A DNA stretch of 64,000 bases from an uncultured Collinsella sp. (GCA_900545745.1 URAD01000002.1:58588-122587); one strand, 5' to 3'; counted from the stretch's first letter, positions 14,266 through 23,508 are shown. Translations and numbers: made by a program. Notes: generated from the letters alone by a model not told the origin.

Positions 14266-17076
14266 CTATAGCGAAACGGACCCGTTTTTCTTGATGCGGG
14301 CGAGTATGTTTTTGAGCTTGTTAAAGTCGAGCGGTTTGGACAGATGGGCGTTCATGCCGGCGTCGTGTGCCGCCTTGGCGTCCTCGGCAAAGGCATTGGC
14401 GGTGAGCGCGATGATGGGGATATCGGCTGCATCGACTTTCTCGCTCAGGCGAATCGCGCGGGTTGCCTCGTAGCCGTCCATGTCTGGCATCATAATGTCC
14501 ATCAGGATCGCATCGAAGCTGCCGGCGGGATGCGACAGGTACAAATCGACGACTTCGTTGCCGTTGGCGGCGCGGGTGACCACGACGCCCTCGGATTCTA
14601 GCAGCGTCTGGGCAATCTCGGCATTCAATTCGTTGTCTTCGGCGAGCAGCACGTTCATGTCGGCGAGCGAGCAGTCGAGCGCTCTCTCGACCGTATTCGC
14701 CCGCGTCTGGGGGTTCTTGTCGATATCGAGCGGGATTTCCACGTAGAACGTGGTGCCCACATGGAGTTCGCTGGTGACTTCGATGGTGCCACCCATCAGT
14801 TCAATAAGCGACTTGACGATTGGCATGCCCATGCCGTTTCCTTGGAACTTGCTGCGCGCATCGTCACCTTCTTGGGCAAACGGCTCATAGATATGCTTTA
14901 AAAACTCGGGAGCCATGCCAATGCCGGTATCCGAAACGCTAAAGCAAAAGAGCGCGCGCCCGTTATCGAGTGGCTTGGTCTTTGAACTAAAGGTGACGGA
15001 GCCGCCGTGCTTGTTGTACTTAATGCTGTTGTCTAACAGGTTGATCATGATCTGTCGGATATGGGTGGGGCTGCCGATCATGTATGGCCCCGTGGCGTAC
15101 GGCAGACTATTGTCCTGCATTGTGATGCCGTTACTGGACGCGCGGAGCTTGCACAGCACCAGCGTATCGTCACAGAGCTCTTTGAGGTTAAAAGGCGCAT
15201 GCTCCAGTGTTAGCTTGCGGTCTTCGATTTTGCCCATCTCGAGGATGTCGTTGATCAGCGAGAGCAGGTGATTGGCGGCAACGCGCGCCTTGGCACGGCT
15301 CTCGCGGGCGACTTGCATATCGCCTTCCTTCAATTCCTCGATCTCGATAGGGCCCAGGATACCGTTGAGCGGCGTACGGATGTCGTGGCTCATGCGCGTG
15401 AGGAATGCCGTCTTAGCGGCGTTGGCAGCATCGGCTTTTTTGCGCTCGGTTCGAGCGCGCACGAGCGCCCAGATGAGCAGGACGATGCCGACCGACAACA
15501 TACCGATGAGGGTAGCTGCAATGGCGGTGCGGTTGCGGTAAAGGAATTGAAGCGTGTTGGATTCCTGGGCCGTGTACGACGTGGAGGAGAAATTGCTTGC
15601 GGAGAGCGATTCTCCGGCATTGATGATGCCCTTGTTGATGATTCCCAACAGCTCGGGTTTTCCGCGCGAAATCCAGCACGAGAGCTCACAGGTGTCAGGG
15701 AGCTCGGTCGTCTCGCAGTCCTCGAGATCGTAACGGTCACCGATGGTTTTTACGCGTGAACTGGGAGCGACGATGCAGTGCGCCGTTCCCTTCCTGAGGG
15801 TGTCGAACGCTTCACCGTCGGATTGGTATTCGGTTACGGTCGCTGTGGGGAACAGACTTTCAAGTGCATTTTTGTTGACAAACGATGATTTGGTACAGGC
15901 GATGTTTTGAAGGTCTTTGTTCAGGTTGCTGCCGGTGTGGATGGCGGTGAGGGATATGGTCCCCAACGATATCGACTGCACAACGCCTGTTTGCTCGGCA
16001 AACCAGTAATCTCGGTATACCGGCAGCGCAACGTCTATGCTTCCCTTTGACAGGGCCTTTGACATCATCTTGTAGCTATCAAAGGCGACGGTTTTGACCG
16101 TAATGCCAAATTTATCGTGTAGCGTCGTCGCAAGCGATGCGAGCGAGCCTTCCATCTCGCCGTCTTCGTCCTCGTTGCAGTAGGGGAGTTTGCCCGTAAT
16201 GTAGCCGAGCGTGATGGTGTTGTTGTTTGCTTTGAGCCAAGAACATTCGGGGCCGTTGAGCGATGATGAACCGCTGTTTTGGGTCGAGTAGCTAGATTTG
16301 ACTTCGTCGTTATAGCGTGGGTTGACGCGGGCGATTGCCGTCATGGCGGCATTGATGTCGTTCATCAGATCGGGGCGGCTTTTGGGAACGGCAAAGTAGT
16401 AGTCGCTCGAGCCAATGTAGAACATGGGGGAGGCGTTGGGCGACGAGGTCGTGTCGTTCATGATGATGGCGTCGACCTCGTTGTTTGCGAGCGCGTCAAA
16501 GAGAACGGAGTTTCCGTCGTACTCCCTGTATGTGCAGGCGATTCCTTCGTTGGCGAGCCATTGCTGGCCAACGAAGGTTTGCATAACGCCGGGGTTGCAG
16601 CCGATAGTGAGACCCTGGAGTGCTTGAGGGTCACCCTTTGCGAGGTCGTCGCGATCGGGCCTGGCATAGATGTAGTAGCGCTCAGTGCCCTCGGGGTTCG
16701 AGGAAAAGAGCAGCTTTTGGGCGCGTTCCTCGGAGTAGGAGATGTTGGGCATGAGGTCGATTTCGCCTGCCTCGAGCATGTCCACAAGCTCGGTGAAGGT
16801 GCCGGAGACGTATTCGTACCGCCAGCCGGGCGTGTAGTACGAGAGGGTCTGGAGGTACTCGTAGCCCCATCCCGAGAGGCGCTCGCCGGGGGTGCCGTCC
16901 TGGAAGCCCTCGTTGTTGACGAGCCAGCCGACGCGGACCGTTTTGACCTGTTGATCGGTGTTGGCGGCATAGACGGGGGCGGGCGCGGCGGCGCTCAGCA
17001 CGGTAAGCGCGACAAGCACGATGACCAAGGCGCGAGATATAACTGAACGAAGGGCGACGGTAGCTCTCACGTGCAA
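14266..17076 (-). CDS. EvgS/BvgS-like hybrid kinase with two fused SBP domains
   Basis: A 936-aa protein. A cleavable-looking signal (about 1-38, ending VYA) is followed by two family 3 binding domains (about 45-265 with VGWLVNNEGFQDG, and about 285-500 with ITLGYITGKLPYCNEDEDG). A membrane segment lies around 520-545. HisKA (TRMSHDIRTPLNG), HATPase (NLLDNSIKYN, DTGIGMA) and receiver (MNVLLAEDNELNAEIA, ILMDIMMPDMDG, HLSKPL) domains follow. This is the Venus-flytrap hybrid-kinase plan. It shares its catalytic layout with the kinase at 11482-13674, where the binding domain is a separate lipoprotein. No Hpt or output regulator is adjacent. The signal is unknown. Confidence 0.93.
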   Translation of the reverse strand: MHVRATVALRSVISRALVIVLVALTVLSAAAPAPVYAANTDQQVKTVRVGWLVNNEGFQDGTPGERLSGWGYEYLQTLSYYTPGWRYEYVSGTFTELVDMLEAGEIDLMPNISYSEERAQKLLFSSNPEGTERYYIYARPDRDDLAKGDPQALQGLTIGCNPGVMQTFVGQQWLANEGIACTYREYDGNSVLFDALANNEVDAIIMNDTTSSPNASPMFYIGSSDYYFAVPKSRPDLMNDINAAMTAIARVNPRYNDEVKSSYSTQNSGSSSLNGPECSWLKANNNTITLGYITGKLPYCNEDEDGEMEGSLASLATTLHDKFGITVKTVAFDSYKMMSKALSKGSIDVALPVYRDYWFAEQTGVVQSISLGTISLTAIHTGSNLNKDLQNIACTKSSFVNKNALESLFPTATVTEYQSDGEAFDTLRKGTAHCIVAPSSRVKTIGDRYDLEDCETTELPDTCELSCWISRGKPELLGIINKGIINAGESLSASNFSSTSYTAQESNTLQFLYRNRTAIAATLIGMLSVGIVLLIWALVRARTERKKADAANAAKTAFLTRMSHDIRTPLNGILGPIEIEELKEGDMQVARESRAKARVAANHLLSLINDILEMGKIEDRKLTLEHAPFNLKELCDDTLVLCKLRASSNGITMQDNSLPYATGPYMIGSPTHIRQIMINLLDNSIKYNKHGGSVTFSSKTKPLDNGRALFCFSVSDTGIGMAPEFLKHIYEPFAQEGDDARSKFQGNGMGMPIVKSLIELMGGTIEVTSELHVGTTFYVEIPLDIDKNPQTRANTVERALDCSLADMNVLLAEDNELNAEIAQTLLESEGVVVTRAANGNEVVDLYLSHPAGSFDAILMDIMMPDMDGYEATRAIRLSEKVDAADIPIIALTANAFAEDAKAAHDAGMNAHLSKPLDFNKLKNILARIKKNGSVSL

Positions 17077-17162
17077 TCCTAACGAATCGAGACATTACCG
17101 CATAAGGATACCAGCTCAGCCTGTCCAGCCGGCAGCTGTACCGCTAAACGCTCCCGCCCGGC

Positions 17163-17245
17163 AGTCATCGGGGACGTTCTTAAACGACTAGTCATTGGGG
17201 ACGTTCTTGTTTGACTAGTCATTTAAGAACGTCCCCAATGACTAG
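17163..17245. repeat. Composite CTAGTCATTGGGGACGTTCTT repeat
   Basis: Three related units: AGTCATCGGGGACGTTCTTA, then GACTAGTCATTGGGGACGTT, then an inverted unit ending GAACGTCCCCAATGACTAG. They can fold into a long hairpin. The repeat occupies most of the gap before the K+ channel gene; related copies lie at 5890 and 31564. Confidence 0.8.
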
Positions 17246-17314
17246 TTCCGTTTGCTGGGGAGGCGTGGGACAATACCGAGCGAACGTGATTGGTTGTCCG
17301 TGGAAGGGGTCGCG

Positions 17315-17740
17315 ATGAAAAAGCTCAGGACGCTTGCCGATGTGCTGCGACAGGCTGGCTTTGCACGCATCACGGGCCTGTTTCTTATTTTCTATCTGCT
17401 TTGCTCGACGGCTGTCTGGCTGTCCGAGCCCACGACCCTCACGTTTGGCGATGGTCTCTGGTTTAGCTTTGAGACGGTCTCGACGATCGGCTTTGGCGAT
17501 ATCCCCGCTGAAACGCCGGTTGCCCGCGGCATTACCGTTATCCTAAGCGTCATCAGTATCTTCTATATCGCCATGCTTACGGGCGTGGCGGTGAACTACT
17601 GCAATACGCTCATTAAACTGCGCCAAAAGGACACCATGGCGCGCTTTATGGACGATCTTGAGCATTTGGAAGAACTCGACCGCGATGAGCTCGCCGATTT
17701 GTCGCGCCGCGTGCGCGAATACCGTCGCCGGCAACGATAG
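17315..17740 (+). CDS. Small two-TM potassium channel
   Basis: A 141-aa membrane protein with the KcsA-like plan: TM1 (about 19-38), pore helix and selectivity filter TIGFGD (in FETVSTIGFGDIPAETP), TM2 (about 72-95). A charged C-terminal helix (RFMDDLEHLEELDRDELADL) looks able to form a coiled-coil tail. It should form tetramers that pass K+ across the cytoplasmic membrane. ATG 17315 is preceded by GGAAGGGG. A LOG-family gene follows after a 36-bp gap, and a ClC channel gene comes after that. Confidence 0.88.
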   Translation: MKKLRTLADVLRQAGFARITGLFLIFYLLCSTAVWLSEPTTLTFGDGLWFSFETVSTIGFGDIPAETPVARGITVILSVISIFYIAMLTGVAVNYCNTLIKLRQKDTMARFMDDLEHLEELDRDELADLSRRVREYRRRQR

Positions 17741-17776
17741 AACGGGCGCCGCGCGTCACGACGAGGGGGATTGCAT

Positions 17777-18310
17777 ATGAACATCACGGTGTACCTGGGC
17801 GCGAGCGTCGGCAACGACCCGGCGTTTCTGCCCGCGGTGCAGGAGCTGGGCAATTGGATTGGCGCCAACGGACACGCGCTCGTATACGGCGGGTCCAAAT
17901 CGGGACTGATGGGCGCGCTCGCCGATAGCGTACTCGAGGCAGGCGGACATGTGACGGGTGTGGAGCCGAGCTTTTTTATCGAGGCAGAGTTTCAGCACGA
18001 CGGAATCGACGACCTTATCGTGACGAGCGATATGGCCGAGCGCAAAGCCAAGATGATCGAGCTTGGCGATGCCTTCATTGCCTTTCCCGGCGGGACGGGC
18101 ACGCTCGAGGAGATTGCCGAGGTCATGTCCGCGGTGTCGTTGGGACACCTGAGTGCTCCGTGCATCCTGTATAACCTGGACGGTTACTACAATGACCTTA
18201 AGGCGCTGCTCGGGCACATGATTGATAAAGGGCTTTCGAGCTCGAGGCGCCAGCAAGGCATTTACTTTGCCGAGGATCTGCACGAAATCGCATCAATTAT
18301 CAACGGATAA
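17777..18310 (+). CDS. LOG-family protein (TIGR00730-type Rossmann fold)
   Basis: A 177-aa protein of the former lysine-decarboxylase-like / LOG family. Members are nucleotide 5'-monophosphate phosphoribohydrolases in plants and some bacteria. Seen: TVYLGASVGNDP, ALVYGGSKSGLMG and the signature PGGTGTLEE (substrate and catalytic Glu), ending with a helical segment. AGGGGG precedes ATG 17777. The true substrate in anaerobic gut bacteria is not known. It is probably co-transcribed with the channel gene upstream. Confidence 0.88.
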   Translation: MNITVYLGASVGNDPAFLPAVQELGNWIGANGHALVYGGSKSGLMGALADSVLEAGGHVTGVEPSFFIEAEFQHDGIDDLIVTSDMAERKAKMIELGDAFIAFPGGTGTLEEIAEVMSAVSLGHLSAPCILYNLDGYYNDLKALLGHMIDKGLSSSRRQQGIYFAEDLHEIASIING

Positions 18311-18435
18311 GCCTTGAGCCTGTCCCGCCGTGGTCCCCGGTGGCTCCGTTTGCAGCGCAGACGGTTGGCTTGTCTGGGCTACGCTCGCTCTACAATAAAG
18401 CGTATCTATATCGACTTTGACTGCGGGAGGACCCG

Positions 18436-19740
18436 ATGGACAACCTTGCCAAACCCACAAACCGCGCGCTGTTTTTGGTTAGCGTTGCCGTGACCGGTGC
18501 ACTCGCGGGTGCCGCGGTCTGGCTGTTCTTTTTTGCGATGGAGCATGGTATCGACTATCTATGGACCGAGATTCCGAGCGCGCTGGGCGTCGCTTCGCCC
18601 GAGCTTGCCAGCGGCCCGTTTGGCTTTTTGCCGTACCCGTTTTTTGTCTGCCTGCTGGGCGGCCTGTTAATCGGTCTATACGAAAAGATGACAGGCACCA
18701 AGACCGATGACCTCAACCAGGTGATGGCAAAGGTTAAGCAAGACGGGCGCTACCCGTACGACAACCTGGGCAAGCTTTCGCTCGCGGCATTGCTGCCGCT
18801 GCTGTTTGGCGGAAGCATTGGACCGGAGGCCGGCCTGACCGGCGTTATCGCTGGTCTGTGCAGCTGGGTCGGCGACCGCATGCGTCGCTTTGGCGCCGAG
18901 TTTAGGGAGCTCACGCTGCTGGGTACCCAGGCCGCGTTGACGGCGCTCTTTACCGCGCCCGTCTTTGGTTTTGTGGCACCGCTTGCCGGTAGCGCCGACG
19001 ACCAGGGCGAAGACGCCGACGATGAGTCCGCGTCCGGCGAGATCACCATCAAGCTGCCCAAGGCGCAAAAGACGGTGGTCTACGGTATTGCGATTGCCGG
19101 CGGTCTGGGCACTTACCTGCTGCTTGGCCAGCTTGTGGGCGGCGGCATGGGCATGCCCAGGTTCGAGTCCGCCGAGGTGGGCAACCTAGAGCTTACCTGG
19201 CTCGTCCCTCTGTCGTTGATCGGAACAATCTGCGGCTGGCTGTACTTTGTCTCCGAGCACGCAAGCGAGGCACTGTCCCATGCAATAGGGGAGCGCCCTG
19301 TCGTCAAGGCCATGCTGGCCGGTCTGGCGCTCGCCATCTGCGGCACGGTCCTGCCCTACACCATGTTTGCCGGCGAGACCCAGGCCGACGTGCTCATGGA
19401 AACCTATCTGACCATTCCCGCCGGCGTGCTTATCGCGACCGGTCTTGTCAAGGCCATGCTGACCCCCGCCCTCATCAACCTTGGTTGGCGCGGCGGCCAC
19501 TTCTTCCCGGTTATCTTCTCGGGCGTAAGCCTGGGCTATGGCCTTGCCATCCTCACCGGCGCCGATCCGGTCTTTTGCGTCGCCGTCTGCACGGCATCGA
19601 CGATGGGCGCCGTTATGCGTCAGCCCGTCATGGTCGTGGGCCTGCTGCTCATGTGCTTCCCGCTCAAGGGTATCGTCTGCATGATCATCGCCGCCGTTAT
19701 CGCCGCCGGCATTCCGCTGCCCAAGCCGCTGCGCAAGTAG
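18436..19740 (+). CDS. ClC-family chloride channel or antiporter
   Basis: A 434-aa integral membrane protein of the ClC superfamily with about 10-12 membrane segments. The anion-site region reads GGSIGPEAGLTG, i.e. GPEAG where canonical proteins have G(K/R)EGP. The glutamate that usually gates chloride is still present. A polar, acidic insert sits at about 192-210 (DDQGEDADDESASGE). GGGAGGA precedes ATG 18436. No fluoride riboswitch is visible in front of it, so a fluoride-exporting role is not supported. An iron-sulfur flavoprotein gene follows after 35 bp. Confidence 0.86.
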   Translation: MDNLAKPTNRALFLVSVAVTGALAGAAVWLFFFAMEHGIDYLWTEIPSALGVASPELASGPFGFLPYPFFVCLLGGLLIGLYEKMTGTKTDDLNQVMAKVKQDGRYPYDNLGKLSLAALLPLLFGGSIGPEAGLTGVIAGLCSWVGDRMRRFGAEFRELTLLGTQAALTALFTAPVFGFVAPLAGSADDQGEDADDESASGEITIKLPKAQKTVVYGIAIAGGLGTYLLLGQLVGGGMGMPRFESAEVGNLELTWLVPLSLIGTICGWLYFVSEHASEALSHAIGERPVVKAMLAGLALAICGTVLPYTMFAGETQADVLMETYLTIPAGVLIATGLVKAMLTPALINLGWRGGHFFPVIFSGVSLGYGLAILTGADPVFCVAVCTASTMGAVMRQPVMVVGLLLMCFPLKGIVCMIIAAVIAAGIPLPKPLRK

Positions 19741-19775
19741 CGCGGTTTTTCACGAGTCAATTCCAGGGGTACGAG

Positions 19776-20567
19776 ATGATCCTGTACTTTAGCGCGACAG
19801 GGAACAGCGAGCATGTGGCGCGTCGCATTGCAGCGGCGACAAGCGACAAAGTTATGTCGATTGAGCGCTTTGATGCCGAGATCCTTCACCTTGCTGTGAT
19901 GGAAGGCCCCTGTCGGCTGGGGTTTGTCGCCCCGGTATACGCCTGGGGCTTGCCGACGCCAATGATCGAGTTTTTGAAGACTGTCGACCTATCGGTTGCT
20001 GCCGGCACAATGGGCGGCGAGCGCCCCTATACGTTCTATGTCTCGACATATGGTTCGACGACCGGGCAATCGGCCAAGTTCGCCCGCGATCTGCTACACG
20101 AGCGTGGGCTCGAGTTAGATGCGGCGATGAGCGTCAAGATGCCCGATACCTGGACGCCTGTTTTCGACCTGTCTGACCCTCAAAAGGTTGAGGGCATCAA
20201 TAGAGCTGCCGAGGCGCAGATTGATGCCGTGATCGAGGCGGTGCGGGCACGCCGCACGGGCAACATGATGCGCCATCGCGTGCCTCTGTTTGCATCGTGC
20301 GCGTATCACGCAATTGGGCTGCCGCGCATGCAACAGACGAGCAAGTTTGCCGTCGATGCCGATCGCTGCATCGGCTGCGGCCTGTGTGCCAAGCGCTGCC
20401 CCATGGCGGCGATTGAGATGCGCGACGGCCTTCCCGTCTGGACAAAGCCGGAGTGCGCAGCCTGCCTTCGTTGCCTGCACTGTTGTCCCAAATTTGCCAT
20501 CTCGCACGGTAAGCGCACGGCATCCCACGGTCAGTACAGGCATCCCAAGCCAGGTGTGAGGATGTAG
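19776..20567 (+). CDS. EFR1-type flavodoxin-ferredoxin fusion
   Basis: A 263-aa redox protein. The N-terminal half (about 1-165) is flavodoxin-like, with the FMN phosphate loop LYFSATGNSEHVAR. The C-terminal part (about 185-250) holds two ferredoxin clusters: CIGCGLCAKRC, then CAACLRCLHCC. Such EFR1-family proteins move electrons in anaerobes, but partners are mostly unknown. The correct start is ATG 19776 after AGGGG; the frame stays open far upstream inside the ClC gene, but that stretch is not homologous. Residues after the second cluster are basic and short. Confidence 0.87.
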   Translation: MILYFSATGNSEHVARRIAAATSDKVMSIERFDAEILHLAVMEGPCRLGFVAPVYAWGLPTPMIEFLKTVDLSVAAGTMGGERPYTFYVSTYGSTTGQSAKFARDLLHERGLELDAAMSVKMPDTWTPVFDLSDPQKVEGINRAAEAQIDAVIEAVRARRTGNMMRHRVPLFASCAYHAIGLPRMQQTSKFAVDADRCIGCGLCAKRCPMAAIEMRDGLPVWTKPECAACLRCLHCCPKFAISHGKRTASHGQYRHPKPGVRM

Positions 20568-20582
20568 CGGCTGCTGGCCGCG

Positions 20583-21458
20583 CTACTTCCAAACTGCGAG
20601 CGCGGCGGTGCCCAGTACGATGAGGGCGAGACCGATGACGCTGCGTCGTGAGAGTTTTTCGTTGAATGTCAGGCGCGCAAATAGTACTGATACGACAATC
20701 GATAGTTTGTCGATCTGCACCACGACGCTCACCTGGCCTGTGGCGATGGCGTAGTAATAGAGCAGCCACGATGCTCCGGTCGCGATGCCCGATGTTGCGA
20801 GAAATACGAGTTCGCGCCGGTCAGCGTGCGCGACCTGATCCAGTTTTCCCTTGGCTGCCACGATCGCCCATGCCATAACCAGTACCACGCAGGTGCGGAT
20901 TGCCGTGGCCAGGTTTGACTCGACGCCTTCGATGCCAACCTTGGCAAGGATGGACGTGAGCGCCGCGAACACGGCGGCGCCGAGGGCGTAAGCGAGCCAG
21001 GTCCGGTCTTGCTGCTGCTCGGGTCCGGCAGACTGCTTCTTCTCGATCATTAAAAACGTGCCGAGGGTGATGACAGCGGTTCCCACGAGCTTAACCGCAA
21101 GGTTGCTCGTCTCGCCAAAAAGCACGATGGCGATCAGCGCGGCGAGTACGGTGCTCATCTTGTCGACCGGTACGACCTTATTGACGTCTCCGATGCCCAG
21201 CGCCTTAAAGTAACAGATCCACGAAGCGCCGGTAGCGAGTCCCGAGAGGACGAGAAAGAGCCAAGATCTGGGTTCGATGCTGCCGATGGTTCCAATGGAT
21301 CCAGAAATGCCCGCCATTGCCCAGGCGAAAACGAGCACCACGCAGGTGCGAATGGCCGTCGCGACATCGGAGTCGGTCTGCTTGATGCCGCATTTGGCCA
21401 GGACAGATGTGACGCCGGCAAAGAAAGCCGACACAAATGCTGCTGCGACCCACGACAC
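20583..21458 (-). CDS. EamA/DMT-superfamily transporter
   Basis: A 291-aa membrane protein with ten hydrophobic segments arranged as two similar EamA repeats; VATAIRTCVVLVFAWA in repeat one is mirrored by LATAIRTCVVLVMAWA in repeat two. These drug/metabolite transporters export small metabolites; the substrate is unknown. The best start is GTG 21458, where homology begins. It is convergent with the flavodoxin-ferredoxin gene (15-bp gap). The long-hairpin element copy B lies 138 bp upstream of its start. Confidence 0.85.
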   Translation of the reverse strand: MSWVAAAFVSAFFAGVTSVLAKCGIKQTDSDVATAIRTCVVLVFAWAMAGISGSIGTIGSIEPRSWLFLVLSGLATGASWICYFKALGIGDVNKVVPVDKMSTVLAALIAIVLFGETSNLAVKLVGTAVITLGTFLMIEKKQSAGPEQQQDRTWLAYALGAAVFAALTSILAKVGIEGVESNLATAIRTCVVLVMAWAIVAAKGKLDQVAHADRRELVFLATSGIATGASWLLYYYAIATGQVSVVVQIDKLSIVVSVLFARLTFNEKLSRRSVIGLALIVLGTAALAVWK

Positions 21459-21595
21459 GGGTGAAATGCCTCCCCAAAGAACGACCGCGCCAGATTTACG
21501 GCGCTCGTCCGATGATACCGCCCCGCCATGAAGCTTTGGTATCGCTGTGGTGAGACAGGGGCCATAGTTCGAGAGGGCATTTGGTTAAGGCTCGA

Positions 21596-21781
21596 ATCGA
21601 AGGTGAATGGTTTTCCGCGAAGTGAACGAGTAAATCTGGACCCCTGGAACATACACACTTTTTTCGAACAAAACTGCAGGATTCTTAGACAAAAACCGCA
21701 GGAATTGAGTCCTTAAAAATGTCGATGCTACAGGGCACTGTTTTTACTCGTTCACTTCTCGGAAAAGTATTCACCTTCGAT
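21596..21781 (+). repeat. Long-hairpin repeat element, copy B
   Basis: Arms 21596-21634 and 21743-21781 are 39 bases each with only three mismatches; the core is TTTTCCGCGAAGTGAACGAG. Inner arms CCCTGGAACAT and its partner near 21725 pair partly. Two GCAGGA boxes start at 21676 and 21698, exactly 22 bp apart as in copy A (4699 and 4721). The element occupies the centre of a 450-bp gap between the DMT and ABC permease genes; nothing else is recognised there except a terminator at its right end. Confidence 0.75.
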
Positions 21782-21869
21782 ATGCTGACGGTGTCTTTTT
21801 GGTTGCCAAGAACTAGACGGCCTGCTGTGAAGGGCGGTGGTGACGCTATGCCGCCTCGTTACATTGAAA

Positions 21870-21900
21870 AAATAAGCGGGGTACCACCTAAGCTTTTTTA
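21870..21900 (-). terminator. Possible terminator of the GntR/ABC operon
   Basis: On the minus strand an AAGC...GCTT hairpin containing GGTGGTACC is followed by TTATTTTTTC, just past the permease stop codon. Confidence 0.5.
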
Positions 21901-21908
21901 GCCGTCGA

Positions 21909-22607
21909 TTACAGATCGCGTGCTCGATAAACCTTGGTGCTGACAGCGCAGCTGATTACACATAGTGCGAGCGCCAGTACTGCAGTTCCTGCACACAGAC
22001 AGTCAAGGACGGCGGGATCGGGATTCGCCCCGGCAATCGACATGAGCCAGTTGCTGATGGGGTTGGAGGAGCTCAACGTGGCAATGGCAAGGCACCAGAG
22101 CAGGGCAAACAGGCCAACGGATAGGCGCAGCGCCTCCATATGTCCAAAACGAAAGAATAACGGCTGTGCCAAAAACACCATCATGAGGGAGATGAGCATC
22201 GAGGCTGCCGAGGCTATTGCGATCTCAAAGACGGTCTGTCCCGTCGAGGTCACGTCCGCGCTGTTGAAGAACGGAAGGGCGATGATGTTCAAAAGCACGG
22301 CGGCGCAGGCCATGATGGCCGAGAAGACAACGATGCACAGGTAGCGTACGCAAATTATGTCTTTGCGCGTGAGAGGCAGCGTTGCCCGATAACGCTCCCA
22401 TCCGTTTTGATTGTCGAAGCCGGCCAGCGAGCTCATGACCATGATGGGCGACATGGCGCTGACCGCGCAGGCGCCGGCGCTCATACCGGAATCGCCGTCC
22501 GATGCGTTGGCAAGGGTTAGCACGACGAAGATGAACAGGCCGACGCCCGCAATGCTCGGGATGAGCGTGCGAGCGATGGCGAGCTCGGACATAAAGGCGC
22601 GTTTCAT
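21909..22607 (-). CDS. ABC-2-type permease
   Basis: A 232-aa membrane protein with six hydrophobic segments, of the ABC2_membrane_5-like group often paired with YtrB/BcrA-type ATPases. The cytoplasmic loop NQNGWERYRATLPLTRKDII is typical of these permeases. Its start overlaps the ATPase stop codon by 4 bases, so translation is coupled. With the ATPase it should form an exporter of a peptide or antibiotic-like compound, a substrate class inferred from family and from the YtrA-like regulator. Confidence 0.87.
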   Translation of the reverse strand: MKRAFMSELAIARTLIPSIAGVGLFIFVVLTLANASDGDSGMSAGACAVSAMSPIMVMSSLAGFDNQNGWERYRATLPLTRKDIICVRYLCIVVFSAIMACAAVLLNIIALPFFNSADVTSTGQTVFEIAIASAASMLISLMMVFLAQPLFFRFGHMEALRLSVGLFALLWCLAIATLSSSNPISNWLMSIAGANPDPAVLDCLCAGTAVLALALCVISCAVSTKVYRARDL

Positions 22608-23485
22608 TTTGAAGCCCCTTTCAGCGTGAGGCGAAGATAGTCGTCAATGGTTGCCCGATCGCAGGGAATCTCGGGAAAGGCCTCGAGCGTTTCGCGACGG
22701 TTGGGCACGAGCACGTCCACGCTATAGGCGTGGCGGGCGGCATGGGCACCTTCGACGCAAGCCATAAGCTCGGCGGCCTGCGCTTGGGTGCAGTGGGCGA
22801 TGCCGGCGCGGTCGGTAATGTCCTCGCGCGGCAGGTCAAACACAATCGAGCCGTTATCGATGCAGATGACGCGGTCGGCGGCGCGATCGAGGTCGGACGT
22901 AATGTGGCTCGAGAGCAGCACGCTGTGCTGACCGTCGGCGACAAAAGCAAGCAGCTCATCGAGCAGTTCCTCGCGCGCCATGGGATCGAGGCCCGCGGTG
23001 GCTTCGTCCAAAAGGAGTAGCTTGGCATTATGGCTGAGTGCACAGGCAAGCTGCAGTTTCATGCCCATGCCGCGGGAGAGGTCCTTGACCTTTGTCTTGG
23101 GATCGAGGCCAAATCGGTCGATGAATCCGGCGAACGTTTTGCGGTCCCACGTGGGGTACGCCGGGCCTACGAGTGCCTCGATCTGGCCCACCTTGAGCGT
23201 TGAAGGGAAGGGGCACGTGTCCAGCACGAGGCCGACACGGGCACGTAGACAACGCTGTGTCTCATCGGGCGCGTCGGCGCCACAGCGCTGCCCAAACAGG
23301 CGCACCTCGCCGGCATCGAGCTTTATAAGCCCGAGCGCGGCTCGAATCGTCGTTGTTTTGCCAGCACCGTTGGCACCAACAAAGCCGACGATCTGGCCAG
23401 GCTCCACGGCAAGCGTGACGTCGCGCAGTGAAAAGCGGTCGCTTACAGTGCGTGAGATGCCTTTGAGTTCAAGCAAGTTTTGCAT
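22604..23485 (-). CDS. ABC transporter ATP-binding protein
   Basis: A 293-aa ATPase with Walker A GANGAGKTTTIR, signature KDLSRGMGMKLQLACAL (LSRGM variant of LSGGQ), Walker B LLLLDEATAGLDP and switch LLSSHITSDL. The C-terminal 80 residues are an accessory domain like that of YtrB/BcrA ATPases. It is the second gene of an operon with a GntR regulator upstream (23-bp gap) and a permease downstream (4-bp overlap). Confidence 0.92.
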   Translation of the reverse strand: MQNLLELKGISRTVSDRFSLRDVTLAVEPGQIVGFVGANGAGKTTTIRAALGLIKLDAGEVRLFGQRCGADAPDETQRCLRARVGLVLDTCPFPSTLKVGQIEALVGPAYPTWDRKTFAGFIDRFGLDPKTKVKDLSRGMGMKLQLACALSHNAKLLLLDEATAGLDPMAREELLDELLAFVADGQHSVLLSSHITSDLDRAADRVICIDNGSIVFDLPREDITDRAGIAHCTQAQAAELMACVEGAHAARHAYSVDVLVPNRRETLEAFPEIPCDRATIDDYLRLTLKGASK

Positions 23486-23508
23486 GGTATAGCCTTTCTT
23501 GCAGATGG

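Noticed and set aside
18311..18435. Fluoride riboswitch before the ClC gene
   Set aside because: The conserved fluoride aptamer blocks are not present, and the protein has GPEAG rather than a clear fluoride-type motif.
19485..19775. Longer N-terminus for the flavodoxin-ferredoxin protein inside the ClC gene
   Set aside because: The upstream stretch is arginine-rich out-of-frame translation of the ClC gene. The FMN loop starts exactly after ATG 19776, which has a ribosome site.
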